Shown in pieces: positions 41,570-50,298 of a stretch of DNA of 64,000 nucleotides. The notes below the pieces were generated by a model. It searched no databases. It worked only from the letters and a program-made list of their open reading frames with translations, and was not told the DNA's origin. The stretch is from Xylophilus sp. GOD-11R (GTDB lineage: Bacteria; Pseudomonadota; Gammaproteobacteria; Burkholderiales; Burkholderiaceae_C): the NCBI RefSeq assembly GCF_033546935.1, contig NZ_CP137854.1:372001-436000 (forward strand). The letters are read 5' to 3'. Position numbers and translations under genes: made by a program. Positions within the stretch are counted from its first letter, which is position 1; every line of letters begins with the position of its first letter.

Positions 41570-43207
41570 ATGGGCGAAGGGCTGGCCGGGTCGCGCGCGA
41601 GACTGGCCTACCTGCTGCGGGCCCTGTTCGGGCTGTCGCCGGCCTTGTTGGCCATGGAGGGGGGCCTGGCCACCAGGCGGCCATTTCTGTCCAACCGGGG
41701 GCTGCACCTGCCGGAGGTCGGCCGGGCCGTCAAAGGCGTCGCGGCCGAGCGCTGGTACGAGGCCGCGGCGCTGCATGCGGTGGCGCATCTGCGCTATCCC
41801 GCGCGCTATGGCCGGGGCAGCCTGAAGCCGGTACAGACGGCCCTGGTGGGCGTGCTGGAGGATGCGCGCGTCGAGCGCCTGGCCATGGCGGAGCTGCCCG
41901 GCCTGCGCTCGCTCTGGCTGCCGTACCACCGCGTCGAGCCCGCGCACGGCACGAGCTTCGTCGTGTTGCTGTTGCGGCTCGCGCGTTGCCTGCTCGACCC
42001 GTCCCACCACGATCCGCATCCCTGGGTCGGCAAGGGCCGCGCGCTTTTCGAGTCGGCCGTCGAATCGGCCACGACCTCACCCGAGGTGCTGCGCGACATC
42101 GCCTCACGCCTGGGCCACGACATCGGGCAGATGCGCCTGCCCTTCAATAGCCGCGACTACGTCGTCGAGCCGATCTACCGCGACGACAACGCGCATCTCT
42201 GGTGGCCGGAAGCGGCCGACCGGGCGCAACTGCAGTGGTCGGCCGAGGAGGTGGCGCTGCCGCCGGATGCTGCATCGCAGGCCCCGGACAGGGCCGCGCC
42301 CGCACCCGACACCGGGCCCGTCGCGGCACTGAAATACCCCGAATGGGACCGGCTGGTGCGAGGCCATCGCCATGACTGGTGCACCGTGCTGGAGTCGCGG
42401 CCACCGACGGGCGAGCCCGCTGCGCTGCAGGCAAAGCTGTCCGCGCATGCCGGCCTGCTGCGGCAACTGGAGCGTTCGTGGCGCATGGCGCGCGGCGCTC
42501 GGCCGGTGCTGCTGCGTGCGCAGTGGCAGGGGGACGCGCTGGATATCGATGCGGCGGTCGCGTCGGCCATCGAGCGGCGCGTGCGCCACACGCCGCGCCT
42601 GAGGATCTACCAGCGCCTGGACCGTCGCTCGCAGGAGACGGCGGTGCTGTTGCTGCTCGATGCCTCGGCGTCGACCGCCGATCGCACGCCTGCGGGCCCC
42701 AGCGTGCTGGAACGAGCCGTGGAGGCAGCCTTGCTCACGGCCTCGGCCTGCACCACCGTCGGCGACCGGTGCGCCGTGCACGCCTTCGCGTCCAACGGCC
42801 GGCACGAAGTGCGCTATCAGCGCGCGCTCGATTTCGGCGAGCCGCTGGACGCGCTGGCGCTGGCGCGCCTGGCGGCCATCGCGAGCCGTCTTTCCACCCG
42901 AATGGGCGCGGCACTCCGCCATGCTTCGGCGCTGCTGGCCCAGGAGGCGAGCCGGACGCGCTTGCTGGTGCTCGTCACCGACGGCGAGCCGCACGACATC
43001 GACATCCACGACCGCCGCTATCTGATCGAAGACGCCCGCCGTGCGGTGGTCGCGGCATCGCGGCTCGGCATCCGTGTGTTCTGCATCAGCCTGGACCCGG
43101 CGGATGCCTGCGCGCGGCAGATCTTCGGCGCCGGTGGCTATCGGGTGCTGGACCGGATCGAAGGTTTGACGAACGCGCTGCAGGCGGCGGTGCGTACAGG
43201 CGGATGA
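41570..43207 (+). CDS. VWA-domain protein, CbbO/NorD-like activator
   Basis: The 545-residue protein has a long helical N-terminal region (about 1-330) and a C-terminal von Willebrand A domain (about 355-545). The MIDAS motif DASAS is near residues 363-367 in VLLLLDASAST, and VLVTDGEPHDIDIHDRRY and SRLGIRVFCISLDP complete it. The NorD/CbbO type works as the adaptor of the CbbQ-like ATPase just upstream. No obvious Rubisco or NO-reductase genes are present, so the client is probably different (amidase or metal-dependent formamidase are candidates by location only). Confidence 0.88.
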   Translation: MGEGLAGSRARLAYLLRALFGLSPALLAMEGGLATRRPFLSNRGLHLPEVGRAVKGVAAERWYEAAALHAVAHLRYPARYGRGSLKPVQTALVGVLEDARVERLAMAELPGLRSLWLPYHRVEPAHGTSFVVLLLRLARCLLDPSHHDPHPWVGKGRALFESAVESATTSPEVLRDIASRLGHDIGQMRLPFNSRDYVVEPIYRDDNAHLWWPEAADRAQLQWSAEEVALPPDAASQAPDRAAPAPDTGPVAALKYPEWDRLVRGHRHDWCTVLESRPPTGEPAALQAKLSAHAGLLRQLERSWRMARGARPVLLRAQWQGDALDIDAAVASAIERRVRHTPRLRIYQRLDRRSQETAVLLLLDASASTADRTPAGPSVLERAVEAALLTASACTTVGDRCAVHAFASNGRHEVRYQRALDFGEPLDALALARLAAIASRLSTRMGAALRHASALLAQEASRTRLLVLVTDGEPHDIDIHDRRYLIEDARRAVVAASRLGIRVFCISLDPADACARQIFGAGGYRVLDRIEGLTNALQAAVRTGG

Positions 43208-43210
43208 ACG

Positions 43211-43939
43211 TTACGAATTCGACGGGGTCGACGGGCCGTTTGCCGTTGCGCTGACCCCATCCAGCACGATCGCCTGCACATTGGCCACCGCCTCCTCGAA
43301 GAACGCCGGATCGGCCAGCGTCTTGCCCGTCAGGGCCTGCACCTGCACCCCGAAGTCGGCGTAGTGCTGCGTGGTCGCCCACAAGCTGAAGATCAGGTGG
43401 TGCGGCTCCACCGGCGCCAGCCGGCCATCGGCGATCCAGGCGCGGATCACCTCGGACTTGCGGTCCACCAGCTCCCGCAGCTCCCGCCCCAGCTCGTCGC
43501 GCAGCAACGGTGGACCCTGCACCATTTCCAGACAGAACAGCCGGGACGCTTCCGGGCTGTCGCGCGACACCACCAGCTTGCGCCGGATGTATTCCGAGAT
43601 CGCCTGCCGGGGATCCTGTTCCTCGCTGAAACCCCGCAGCGGCTCCAGCCAGACGGTGATCAGCTGCCGCAGTACCTGTACATACAGCTCTTCCTTGTTG
43701 GCGAAGTAATAGAGCAGATTGCTCTTGGAGACATCCGCCCGAACCGCCACCTGGTCGACCGTGGTGCCATGCAGTCCGTAACGCGAGAAAAGCCCCAGCG
43801 CGGCTTGCAGGATGACGCTGCGCTTGTCCTCGATCTGCCGTTGCCGCCGGCTCTGGGCGACCGGCCCGCGCTTGGCCACGACACGGTTGCGTACGGGCTT
43901 TTTCTGCAGGGCCGCCGAGGGCCTTTTGGGGATGGGCAT
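43211..43939 (-). CDS. rutR: TetR-family regulator, RutR type
   Basis: The 242-residue repressor has an N-terminal TetR HTH (about residues 35-85: KRSVILQAALGLFSRYGLHG, VDQVAVRADVSKSNLLYYFANKEEL) and the RutR/YcdC C-terminal domain (about 95-220), with SRLFCLEMVQGPPLLRDELG and LWATTQHYADFG as in E. coli RutR, the uracil/thymine-responsive repressor. The N-terminal 30 residues are basic and extra. It is divergent from the oxygenase operon, and a near-perfect RutR operator lies between them. Its 3' end abuts the VWA gene's stop. Confidence 0.88.
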   Translation of the reverse strand: MPIPKRPSAALQKKPVRNRVVAKRGPVAQSRRQRQIEDKRSVILQAALGLFSRYGLHGTTVDQVAVRADVSKSNLLYYFANKEELYVQVLRQLITVWLEPLRGFSEEQDPRQAISEYIRRKLVVSRDSPEASRLFCLEMVQGPPLLRDELGRELRELVDRKSEVIRAWIADGRLAPVEPHHLIFSLWATTQHYADFGVQVQALTGKTLADPAFFEEAVANVQAIVLDGVSATANGPSTPSNS

Positions 43940-43979
43940 CCGGCAAGTGTCGCGTGCCTGACGCTACCGAACAAGCCTG

Positions 43980-43998
43980 TTTGACCATTTGGTCCAAA
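43980..43998. promoter_or_regulatory. RutR operator
   Basis: TTTGACCATTTGGTCCAAA is a near-perfect palindrome matching the published RutR consensus TTGACCAnnTGGTCAA with one insertion-like change in the right arm. It lies 41 bases before the rutR start codon and about 70 before the oxygenase start, placed to repress both. Confidence 0.8.
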
Positions 43999-44068
43999 TG
44001 GCACGGACCTTGCATCCCCGTCCCTGTCGCGGGGCCGCCCCGCATCCGTTCATCGAGTGACAAAAGCC

Positions 44069-45070
44069 ATGACTCTGCTGTCCGTTCCCGTGATCGACCT
44101 GTCGCCCTGGTTCGGCGGCACGCCCGAAGGCCGTGCCGCGGTGGCGCGGGCGGTGGACGAGGCGTGCCGCAGCATCGGTTTCCTGGTGATCACGCACCAT
44201 GGCATCGCACCGTCGCTGATCGAGCGGGTGTCGGCCGCATCGCGCACCTTCTTCGCGCTGCCGCTGGAAGCCAAGCGCCGGGTCGACCGGCCGCGTGAAG
44301 ACGCGGTGCGCGGCTTCAGCGCGGTGGGCGAGGAAGGCCTGTCGTACAGCCTCGAGGAAAAAGCCCCCGGCGACCTCAAGGAGTCCTTCTCCATCGGCCC
44401 GTCCGACGTGCCCGACGACGACTACCACCGAGGCCCCGCCGCCGGCGCCCATTTCGAGCCCAACCGCTGGCCCGAGGTGCCCGACTTCCGCGAGGCGTAC
44501 ACCGAATACTTCGACGCGATGAGCGTGCTGGCCCGCGAGCTGATGCGCATCTTCGCGCTGGCCCTGCAGCTCGACGAGCGCTTCTTCGACGACAAGATCG
44601 ACGAGCACATCAGCATGTTCCGGGTGCTGAGCTATCCGCCCCAGCGCGAAGCGCCGCTGCCCGGCCAGCTGCGCGCCGGCGCACACAGCGACTACGGCAG
44701 CCTGACCATCGTGCTGCCCGACGACCGGGGCCTGCAGGTCTTCAACAAGGCCGGCGAGTGGGTGGACGTGCCGCTGGTGCCGGGCAGCCTGGTGGTCAAC
44801 ATCGCCGACCTGATGATGCAGTGGACCAACGACCAATGGGTGTCGACCCTGCACCGCGTCGACAACCCGCCCTTCGAGACCGCGTCGACCAACCGCCGCC
44901 AGTCGCTGGTGTTCTTCCACCAGCCCAACTACGACGCGGTGGTCGAATGCCTGCCGAGCTGCCTGGCACCCGGCGAGTCGCCGAAGTACGCGCCGGTCAC
45001 CTCGGGCGACCACCTCACCTCGAAGTTCGTCAAGCAGACCACCTTCGGCGGCAGCAAGGTCGCGGCCTGA
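44069..45070 (+). CDS. 2-oxoglutarate/Fe(II)-dependent oxygenase (isopenicillin-N-synthase-like)
   Basis: The 333-residue protein starts VPVIDLSPWFGGTPEG and has SIGFLVITHHGI, both common to the IPNS-like family. The iron triad is His206, Asp208 (AGAHSDYGSLT) and His262 (TLHRVDNPP); Arg277-x-Ser279 (NRRQSLVFF) binds 2-oxoglutarate. It would hydroxylate a small substrate with O2. Because it is first in a RutR-operator-controlled operon with a nucleobase transporter, a pyrimidine or pyrimidine-derived substrate is plausible; fungal thymine 7-hydroxylase is in the same superfamily. A GTG four codons upstream (44057) is an alternative start. Confidence 0.9.
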   Translation: MTLLSVPVIDLSPWFGGTPEGRAAVARAVDEACRSIGFLVITHHGIAPSLIERVSAASRTFFALPLEAKRRVDRPREDAVRGFSAVGEEGLSYSLEEKAPGDLKESFSIGPSDVPDDDYHRGPAAGAHFEPNRWPEVPDFREAYTEYFDAMSVLARELMRIFALALQLDERFFDDKIDEHISMFRVLSYPPQREAPLPGQLRAGAHSDYGSLTIVLPDDRGLQVFNKAGEWVDVPLVPGSLVVNIADLMMQWTNDQWVSTLHRVDNPPFETASTNRRQSLVFFHQPNYDAVVECLPSCLAPGESPKYAPVTSGDHLTSKFVKQTTFGGSKVAA

Positions 45071-45083
45071 AGCACGGCACGAG

Positions 45084-45485
45084 ATGGCCCACCTCTCCTA
45101 CGTCAACATCTTCGCCCGCGACATCGTCGCGCTCAGCGGCTTCTACCAGCGGGTCTTCGGCTTCGCCGAGATCGAGGCGATCCGCTCGCCGATCTTTCGC
45201 GGGCTCGACACCGGCCGCAGCAGCCTGGGCTTCAACGCCGCCGAGGCCTACGGCCTGCTCAAGCTCGACGCGCATGCCGAGACCACCGGCGTGAAGTTCC
45301 TGCTCAACATCGACGTCGACTCGCTCGACGAAGTCGACGCCCTGGTGCCGGTGGCGATGGCGGCCGGCGCCACGTTGATCAAGGCGCCCTACGAAACCTA
45401 TTACCACTGGTACCAGGCGGTGCTGCTCGACCCGGAAGGCAACGTCTTCCGCATCAATTTCATGATGGACCGCGAGGCCGTCTGA
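45084..45485 (+). CDS. VOC (glyoxalase/bleomycin-resistance fold) protein
   Basis: The 133-residue protein opens LSYVNIFARDIVALSGFYQR and ends DPEGNVFRINFMMD, the two VOC beta-alpha-beta-beta-beta modules. It could bind a metal and act as lyase, dioxygenase or isomerase on the oxygenase product, or merely as a binding protein. It begins 13 bases after the oxygenase stop. A decayed copy of the same gene pair lies at 51019-51275, so the two have moved together. Confidence 0.88.
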   Translation: MAHLSYVNIFARDIVALSGFYQRVFGFAEIEAIRSPIFRGLDTGRSSLGFNAAEAYGLLKLDAHAETTGVKFLLNIDVDSLDEVDALVPVAMAAGATLIKAPYETYYHWYQAVLLDPEGNVFRINFMMDREAV

Positions 45486-45544
45486 GGCCTGCGGAACGCC
45501 CGCGTTTTTCGATCTCTGTCGCTTTCCCCCCAAAGAGGTAATCC

Positions 45545-46654
45545 ATGTCAGTCAAGCGTTCGATTCCCGGCGTGTTCGCCATGCTGGCCCTGATGGCCGC
45601 GATGTCCGTCTCGCTGCCCGCGCAGGCGCAGGCCAGCGCCGACGGCTTCACCCTCAAGGGCAAACCGAAGATCGCCATGATTTATTTCGGCCCCAAGAAC
45701 GACGGCGGCTGGACCCAGGCCTTCGACGAGGCGCGGGTGAAGGTGGAGGCCGCGCTCGGCCAGAAGATCCAGTTCGTGGAGAGCGTTCCGGAAGACGCCT
45801 CGGCCATCAAGCCGGCGGCCGAGAAGTTCATCCAGCGCGGCGCCAACATCGTGATCGGCACCGCCTTCGGCTACTCCGACGCGTTCAAGGAACTCGCCGC
45901 CAAGTACCCCGACGTGGCCTTTCTCAACGGCTCGGGCACCACCAACGGCGCCAACCTCGAATCCTTCTACGGCCGCACCTACGAGAGCCAGTACCTCTGC
46001 GGCATGGCCGCCGGCGCGGCGTCGAAGAGCGGCAAGCTGGGCTTCGTGGCCGCCAACCCCTTCGGCGTGGTGAACTGGACCGTCAACGCCTTCGCCCTCG
46101 GCGCGCAGAAGATGAACCCGGCGGCCACCGTCACCGTGATCTACACCGGCGCCTGGAACGACCCGGTGAAGGAGCGTGCCGCCGCCATGGCCCTCATCGA
46201 CCAGGGCGCCGACGTCATCGGCCAGCACGTCGATTCGCCGACCCCGCAGCTGGTGGCGCAGGAGCGCGGCGTCTACGGTACCGGCCACCACCGCGACCTG
46301 CGCCAGTTCGCGCCCAAGGCCACGCTGTGCTCGTCGGTGTGGGTGTGGGACAAGTTCCTGGTGCCCGAACTCAAGAAGGTCATCGCCGGCCGGTGGAAGC
46401 CCAGCCCCTACGGCGCCTTCATCGAGATGAAGGATGGCGGCACCGACATCGCCGGCTTCGGCCCGGCCGTGCCCAAGGACAAGGCCGCGGCCATCCTGGC
46501 CGAGCGCGACGCGATCCTGAAGGGCAAGCAGGTCTACGCCGGCCCGCTCGCCGACCGCGACGGCAAGCAGCGCGTGGCCGCCGGCGGCGCGCTCTCGGAT
46601 GCCGACCTCTGGAAGATGGACTGGTTCGTCAAGGGCGTGGTCACGCAGAAGTGA
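45545..46654 (+). CDS. BMP-family ABC transporter substrate-binding protein (nucleoside/nucleobase)
   Basis: The 369-residue periplasmic protein has a signal peptide (ending PAQAQA, about residue 30) and the BMP/Med family start KPKIAMIYFGPKNDGGWTQA. GANIVIGTAFGYSDAFKELA and GQHVDSPTPQLVAQERGVYG define its two lobes. Such proteins deliver purine/pyrimidine nucleosides or bases to an importer encoded by the next three genes. AAAGAGG precedes the ATG. No lipobox is present, unlike many BmpA proteins, so it should be soluble in the periplasm. Confidence 0.92.
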   Translation: MSVKRSIPGVFAMLALMAAMSVSLPAQAQASADGFTLKGKPKIAMIYFGPKNDGGWTQAFDEARVKVEAALGQKIQFVESVPEDASAIKPAAEKFIQRGANIVIGTAFGYSDAFKELAAKYPDVAFLNGSGTTNGANLESFYGRTYESQYLCGMAAGAASKSGKLGFVAANPFGVVNWTVNAFALGAQKMNPAATVTVIYTGAWNDPVKERAAAMALIDQGADVIGQHVDSPTPQLVAQERGVYGTGHHRDLRQFAPKATLCSSVWVWDKFLVPELKKVIAGRWKPSPYGAFIEMKDGGTDIAGFGPAVPKDKAAAILAERDAILKGKQVYAGPLADRDGKQRVAAGGALSDADLWKMDWFVKGVVTQK

Positions 46655-46679
46655 ACGCCTGAGCAAGCCACCGCACCGC

Positions 46680-48200
46680 ATGTCGCCCCCGCCCTCCGCG
46701 AACGCGCTCGAACTCTCGGGCATCCACAAGTCCTTCGACGGCTTCGTCGCCCTGGCCGACGCGCACTTCGCCGCGCGCTGGGGCGAGGTGCATGCGCTGC
46801 TCGGCGAGAACGGCGCGGGCAAATCGTCGTTGATGAACATCGCCGCCGGCCTGTACGCGCCGGAGGCAGGCGAGCTGCTGGTCGACGGCAACGCGGTGCG
46901 CCTGGCCGGTCCGCGCGACGCGGCCCGCTGGCGCATCGGCATGGTGCACCAGCACTTCAAGCTGGTGTCGCCCTTCACGGTCGCCGAGAACATCCTGCTC
47001 GGCCTGCCGACCCCGCCGGACGACGAACCGCAGGGCTTTCGCCCGCGCCTGGCCCGGGTGCGCGCCGAGATCCTCACCCAGGCCCGCGCGCTCGGCTTCG
47101 AGATCGACCCCGACCACCGCGTCGACCGCCTGTCGGTGGCCGAGCAGCAGCGGGTCGAGATCCTCAAGGTGCTGCTGGCCGGCGCCCGCATCCTGATCAT
47201 GGACGAGCCCACGGCGGTGCTCACCGACCAGGAGGCCGCGCGCCTGCTCGGCACCGTGCAGCGCCTGGCCCGCAGCGGCGCGGCGGTAGTGCTGGTCACC
47301 CACAAGATGGCCGATGTGAAGCAGTACGCCGACCGCGTCACCGTGATGCGCGGCGGCCGCACCCTGGCCACGGTGGACCCACGCCGAACCCCCGAATCCG
47401 AACTGGTGCGCATGACCGTGGGCGAGGCGCCGCCACCGTCCCCGCGCGCGCCCACTACACGCGGCGCGCCGCGGCTGGTGCTGCAGGAACTCACCGGCGG
47501 CAAGACGCTCGACCGCCTGTCGATGACGGTGCACGCCGGCGAGATCTACGGCCTCGCCGGCGTTGGCGGCAACGGCCAGTCGGAGCTGGCCGAGGCCATC
47601 ATGGGACTGCTGCCGATCGGGCGCGGCACCATCGAACTCGAAGGCTTCGGCGACCTCGGCAAGGCGGGCACGGTGCAGCGGCGCGCGCTCGGCATCGCCG
47701 CGATTCCGGCCGACCGCTACGGCCTGGCGCTGGCCGGCGGCCTGTCGGTGGCCGAGAACTTCGGCATCGGCCAGGTGCATGCCGACCGGTACGGCCGCGT
47801 CACCCGGCTCGACCGCCGCCGCATGGAAGCCGACGCCGCCGAGGCGGTGAAGGCCTTCGACGTGCTCGGTGTGCGCTCCCTGCGGCAGAAGGCCGCGCTG
47901 CTGTCCGGCGGCAATGCGCAGAAGCTGGTGCTGGCGCGCGAGTTCAGCCGTCGGCCGCGACTGGTGCTCGCCCACAGCCCGAGCCGGGGCCTGGACGTGC
48001 GTGCCGGCGCCCAGGTGCACGAACGCCTGCGCGCCGCACGCGACGGCGGCGCGGCGGTGCTGTTGATCAGCGAAGACCTCGACGAGGTCATGGCGCTGGC
48101 CGACCGCATCGGCGTCATCGTGCGCGGCCGCATCGTGGCCGAATTTCCCGTGCCGGCCGACCGCCAGGCCATCGGCCAGGCCATGGTGGCCCATGCCTGA
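46680..48200 (+). CDS. Duplicated-domain ABC ATPase of a nucleoside-type importer
   Basis: The 506-residue protein has two tandem ATPase halves, as in sugar/nucleoside importers. The first (about 14-240) carries GENGAGKSS, GMVHQHFKLV, LSVAEQQRVEILKVL and ILIMDEPTAVL. The second (about 260-506) has the degenerate nucleotide site GVGGNGQSELAEAI, LSGGNAQKLVLAREF and LVLAHSPSRGLDVRA. In the second half the Walker B Glu is replaced (AHSPS in place of xDEPT), so that site is catalytically weak, which is usual for this class. It follows the binding protein closely. Confidence 0.94.
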   Translation: MSPPPSANALELSGIHKSFDGFVALADAHFAARWGEVHALLGENGAGKSSLMNIAAGLYAPEAGELLVDGNAVRLAGPRDAARWRIGMVHQHFKLVSPFTVAENILLGLPTPPDDEPQGFRPRLARVRAEILTQARALGFEIDPDHRVDRLSVAEQQRVEILKVLLAGARILIMDEPTAVLTDQEAARLLGTVQRLARSGAAVVLVTHKMADVKQYADRVTVMRGGRTLATVDPRRTPESELVRMTVGEAPPPSPRAPTTRGAPRLVLQELTGGKTLDRLSMTVHAGEIYGLAGVGGNGQSELAEAIMGLLPIGRGTIELEGFGDLGKAGTVQRRALGIAAIPADRYGLALAGGLSVAENFGIGQVHADRYGRVTRLDRRRMEADAAEAVKAFDVLGVRSLRQKAALLSGGNAQKLVLAREFSRRPRLVLAHSPSRGLDVRAGAQVHERLRAARDGGAAVLLISEDLDEVMALADRIGVIVRGRIVAEFPVPADRQAIGQAMVAHA

Positions 48201-48242
48201 ATCGCCCAGAACGCAGACCTCTTGCCTCGATCCGCGCCTTCC

Positions 48243-49352
48243 ATGACCCCGACCGACCATTCGCCGGCGCCGCGCCGCTTCGTGCCCCTGCTGGAGCGCC
48301 GCTACACGCTGGAACTGCGCCAGCAACTCGGCTGGCCGCAGCAGGTGGCGATCATCGCGGCGGCCATCGCCGTCGGCCTGTTCATCAGCGGCGCCATCCT
48401 GGTGGCCGCGGGCGTGTCGCCGTCCGATCTGCTCGACGAGTTCATCGTGCAGACCTTCACCGATCCGCAGAACTTGCGCGCCGTGCTGTTCCAGGCCGCG
48501 CCCATGGTGATGGTCGGGCTGGCAGCGGCCATGGCCTTCCGGGCGCGCTTCTGGAACCTGGGGCTCGAAGGCCAGATGATCTTCGGCGCCATCGGCGCCA
48601 CCTTCGTCTCCCTCCACCAGATCGGCCCGCCCGAGTCGCGCCTCTGGCTCATGGCCGGCGCTTCGCTGCTCGGCGGACTGGCCTGGGTGGTGCTGCCGCT
48701 GGCGCTGAAGATGCGCCTGGGTATCGCCGAGATCATCTCCAGCCTGATGCTCAACTACGTCGCGGCCAACTTCCTGCTGCACCTGGTCTACGGCGCCTGG
48801 AAAGACCCGAAGGATTCCTTTCCCTACAGCCCCAAGTTCCAGCCCTTCGAGCGCCTGCCCGAGGTGTTCGACGGCTTCAGCAGCGCCATCGTGCTGGCCG
48901 CCGTGGTGGCGCTGGCCGCGTGGTGGTTCGTCGACCGCAGCCGCGCCGGGCTCTACCTGCGCTTCATCCACGCCAATCAGCGGGTGGCCGACGCGGTGGG
49001 TGTGCCGGTGCGCCGGCTAGTGGTGGCCTCGGTGCTCATCTCCGGTGCGCTCGCCGGGCTCGGCGGCTTCATGGTGGCGGCCGGCCAGGAAGGGCGGCTC
49101 ACCCAGGCCTTCTACAGCGGCTACGGCTTCAGCGGCATCCTCATCGCCTTCCTGGCGCGCAACAACCCGCTGGCCGCCAGCGTGGTCGCGGTGGTCGTCG
49201 CCACGCTGTTCGTGGCCGGCCGCAGCCTGCAGGTCTTCTACCAAATCCCGTTCTCGATGGTGCAGCTGATCCAGGCGATCCTGGTGGTGTGCGTGGCCTC
49301 GTCGGACTTCTTCATCCGCCACCGGCTGCGCGCTGTCGGGAGCCAACCGTGA
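48243..49352 (+). CDS. ABC transporter permease (nucleoside type), first subunit
   Basis: The 369-residue inner-membrane permease of the BPD_transp_2 family (YufP/NupP-like) has about nine helices and the coupling segment LRFIHANQRVADAVGVPVRRL. AAPMVMVGLAAAMAFRARFW is typical of the first permease of BMP-type systems. The frame starts at an ATG 43 bases after the ATPase stop (a TTG at 48222 is in frame). Its stop codon overlaps the next gene's ATG (TGATG), so the two permeases are made together. Confidence 0.93.
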   Translation: MTPTDHSPAPRRFVPLLERRYTLELRQQLGWPQQVAIIAAAIAVGLFISGAILVAAGVSPSDLLDEFIVQTFTDPQNLRAVLFQAAPMVMVGLAAAMAFRARFWNLGLEGQMIFGAIGATFVSLHQIGPPESRLWLMAGASLLGGLAWVVLPLALKMRLGIAEIISSLMLNYVAANFLLHLVYGAWKDPKDSFPYSPKFQPFERLPEVFDGFSSAIVLAAVVALAAWWFVDRSRAGLYLRFIHANQRVADAVGVPVRRLVVASVLISGALAGLGGFMVAAGQEGRLTQAFYSGYGFSGILIAFLARNNPLAASVVAVVVATLFVAGRSLQVFYQIPFSMVQLIQAILVVCVASSDFFIRHRLRAVGSQP

Positions 49353-50278
49353 TGGACCTCGTGGCCAACTGGCTCGGCAACCTGCCCGACGCCGCCGTGC
49401 CCTTCGCGCTGGCCGCGCTGGGCCTGATCATTTCGGAGCGCGCCGGCGTGCTCTCGCTCGGCGCCGAAGGGCTGATGCTGGTCGGCGCGCTCGCGGGCAT
49501 CGGCGTGCAACTGGCGGTGCATGAACCCGGCATCGCGCTCATCGGCTCCATGGCGGCGGCTGCGGCCGTGTCGGTGCTGTTCGCGGTGATGGTGGTGTGG
49601 TTGCGGGTCAACCAGGTCATCGCCGGGCTGGCGCTGGTGTTCTTCTGCCAGGGCCTCACCGGCCTGCTCGGCACCCTGCTGGGCTGGACCAACCAGCCCG
49701 TCACCGGCCTCGATGCCATCGCCCTCGGGCCGCTGGTGCAGCTGCCGGTGGTCGGCCGGCTGTTCCACCAGAACGCCGTGGTGTACCTGGTGCCCTTCAT
49801 CTTCGCGGGTGTGGTGTTCTACCTGGGCCGCAGCGTCGCCGGCCTGCGGCTGCGCGCGGTGGGCGAGAACCCGCAGGCCGCCGACGCCGCCGGCATACCG
49901 GTGCTGCGCACCCGGTTTCTCGCCATCGTCGCGGGCTCCGCGCTGGTGGGGCTGGCGGGCGGCTACATCGCGGTCATCAGCACCAAGCTGTGGATCGCCG
50001 GCATGACCGGCGGGCGCGGCTGGATCGCCGTCGGCCTGGTCATCTTCGCCCGCTGGTCGCCGTGGCGGGCGCTGGCCGGCGCGCTGCTGTTCGGCGGCAT
50101 CGAAACGCTGATCCCGCAACTCGCCGCCGCCGGCATCGCCATGCCGCAGTACTTCGTGCTGATGACACCCTACCTCGTCACCCTCGGCGTGATGGTCTGG
50201 GTGGCGCTGGCCAAGCGCGGCGCCGATGAAACCCCGGGGGCGCTCGGCGAACCCTTCCTGCGCGAGGAGCGCCGCTGA
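49352..50278 (+). CDS. ABC transporter permease (nucleoside type), second subunit
   Basis: The 308-residue permease pairs with the preceding one. It has about eight helices, LGLIISERAGVLSLGAEGLML at the N-terminus, the coupling segment LRLRAVGENPQAADAAGIPVL and GGRGWIAVGLVIFARWSPWR near the C-terminus, as in NupQ/YufQ. The ATG overlaps the previous stop by one base. A RutB-like hydrolase follows 20 bases later, tying import to pyrimidine ring degradation. Confidence 0.93.
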   Translation: MDLVANWLGNLPDAAVPFALAALGLIISERAGVLSLGAEGLMLVGALAGIGVQLAVHEPGIALIGSMAAAAAVSVLFAVMVVWLRVNQVIAGLALVFFCQGLTGLLGTLLGWTNQPVTGLDAIALGPLVQLPVVGRLFHQNAVVYLVPFIFAGVVFYLGRSVAGLRLRAVGENPQAADAAGIPVLRTRFLAIVAGSALVGLAGGYIAVISTKLWIAGMTGGRGWIAVGLVIFARWSPWRALAGALLFGGIETLIPQLAAAGIAMPQYFVLMTPYLVTLGVMVWVALAKRGADETPGALGEPFLREERR

Positions 50279-50298
50279 CCGCGCCCTGGAATCCACCC

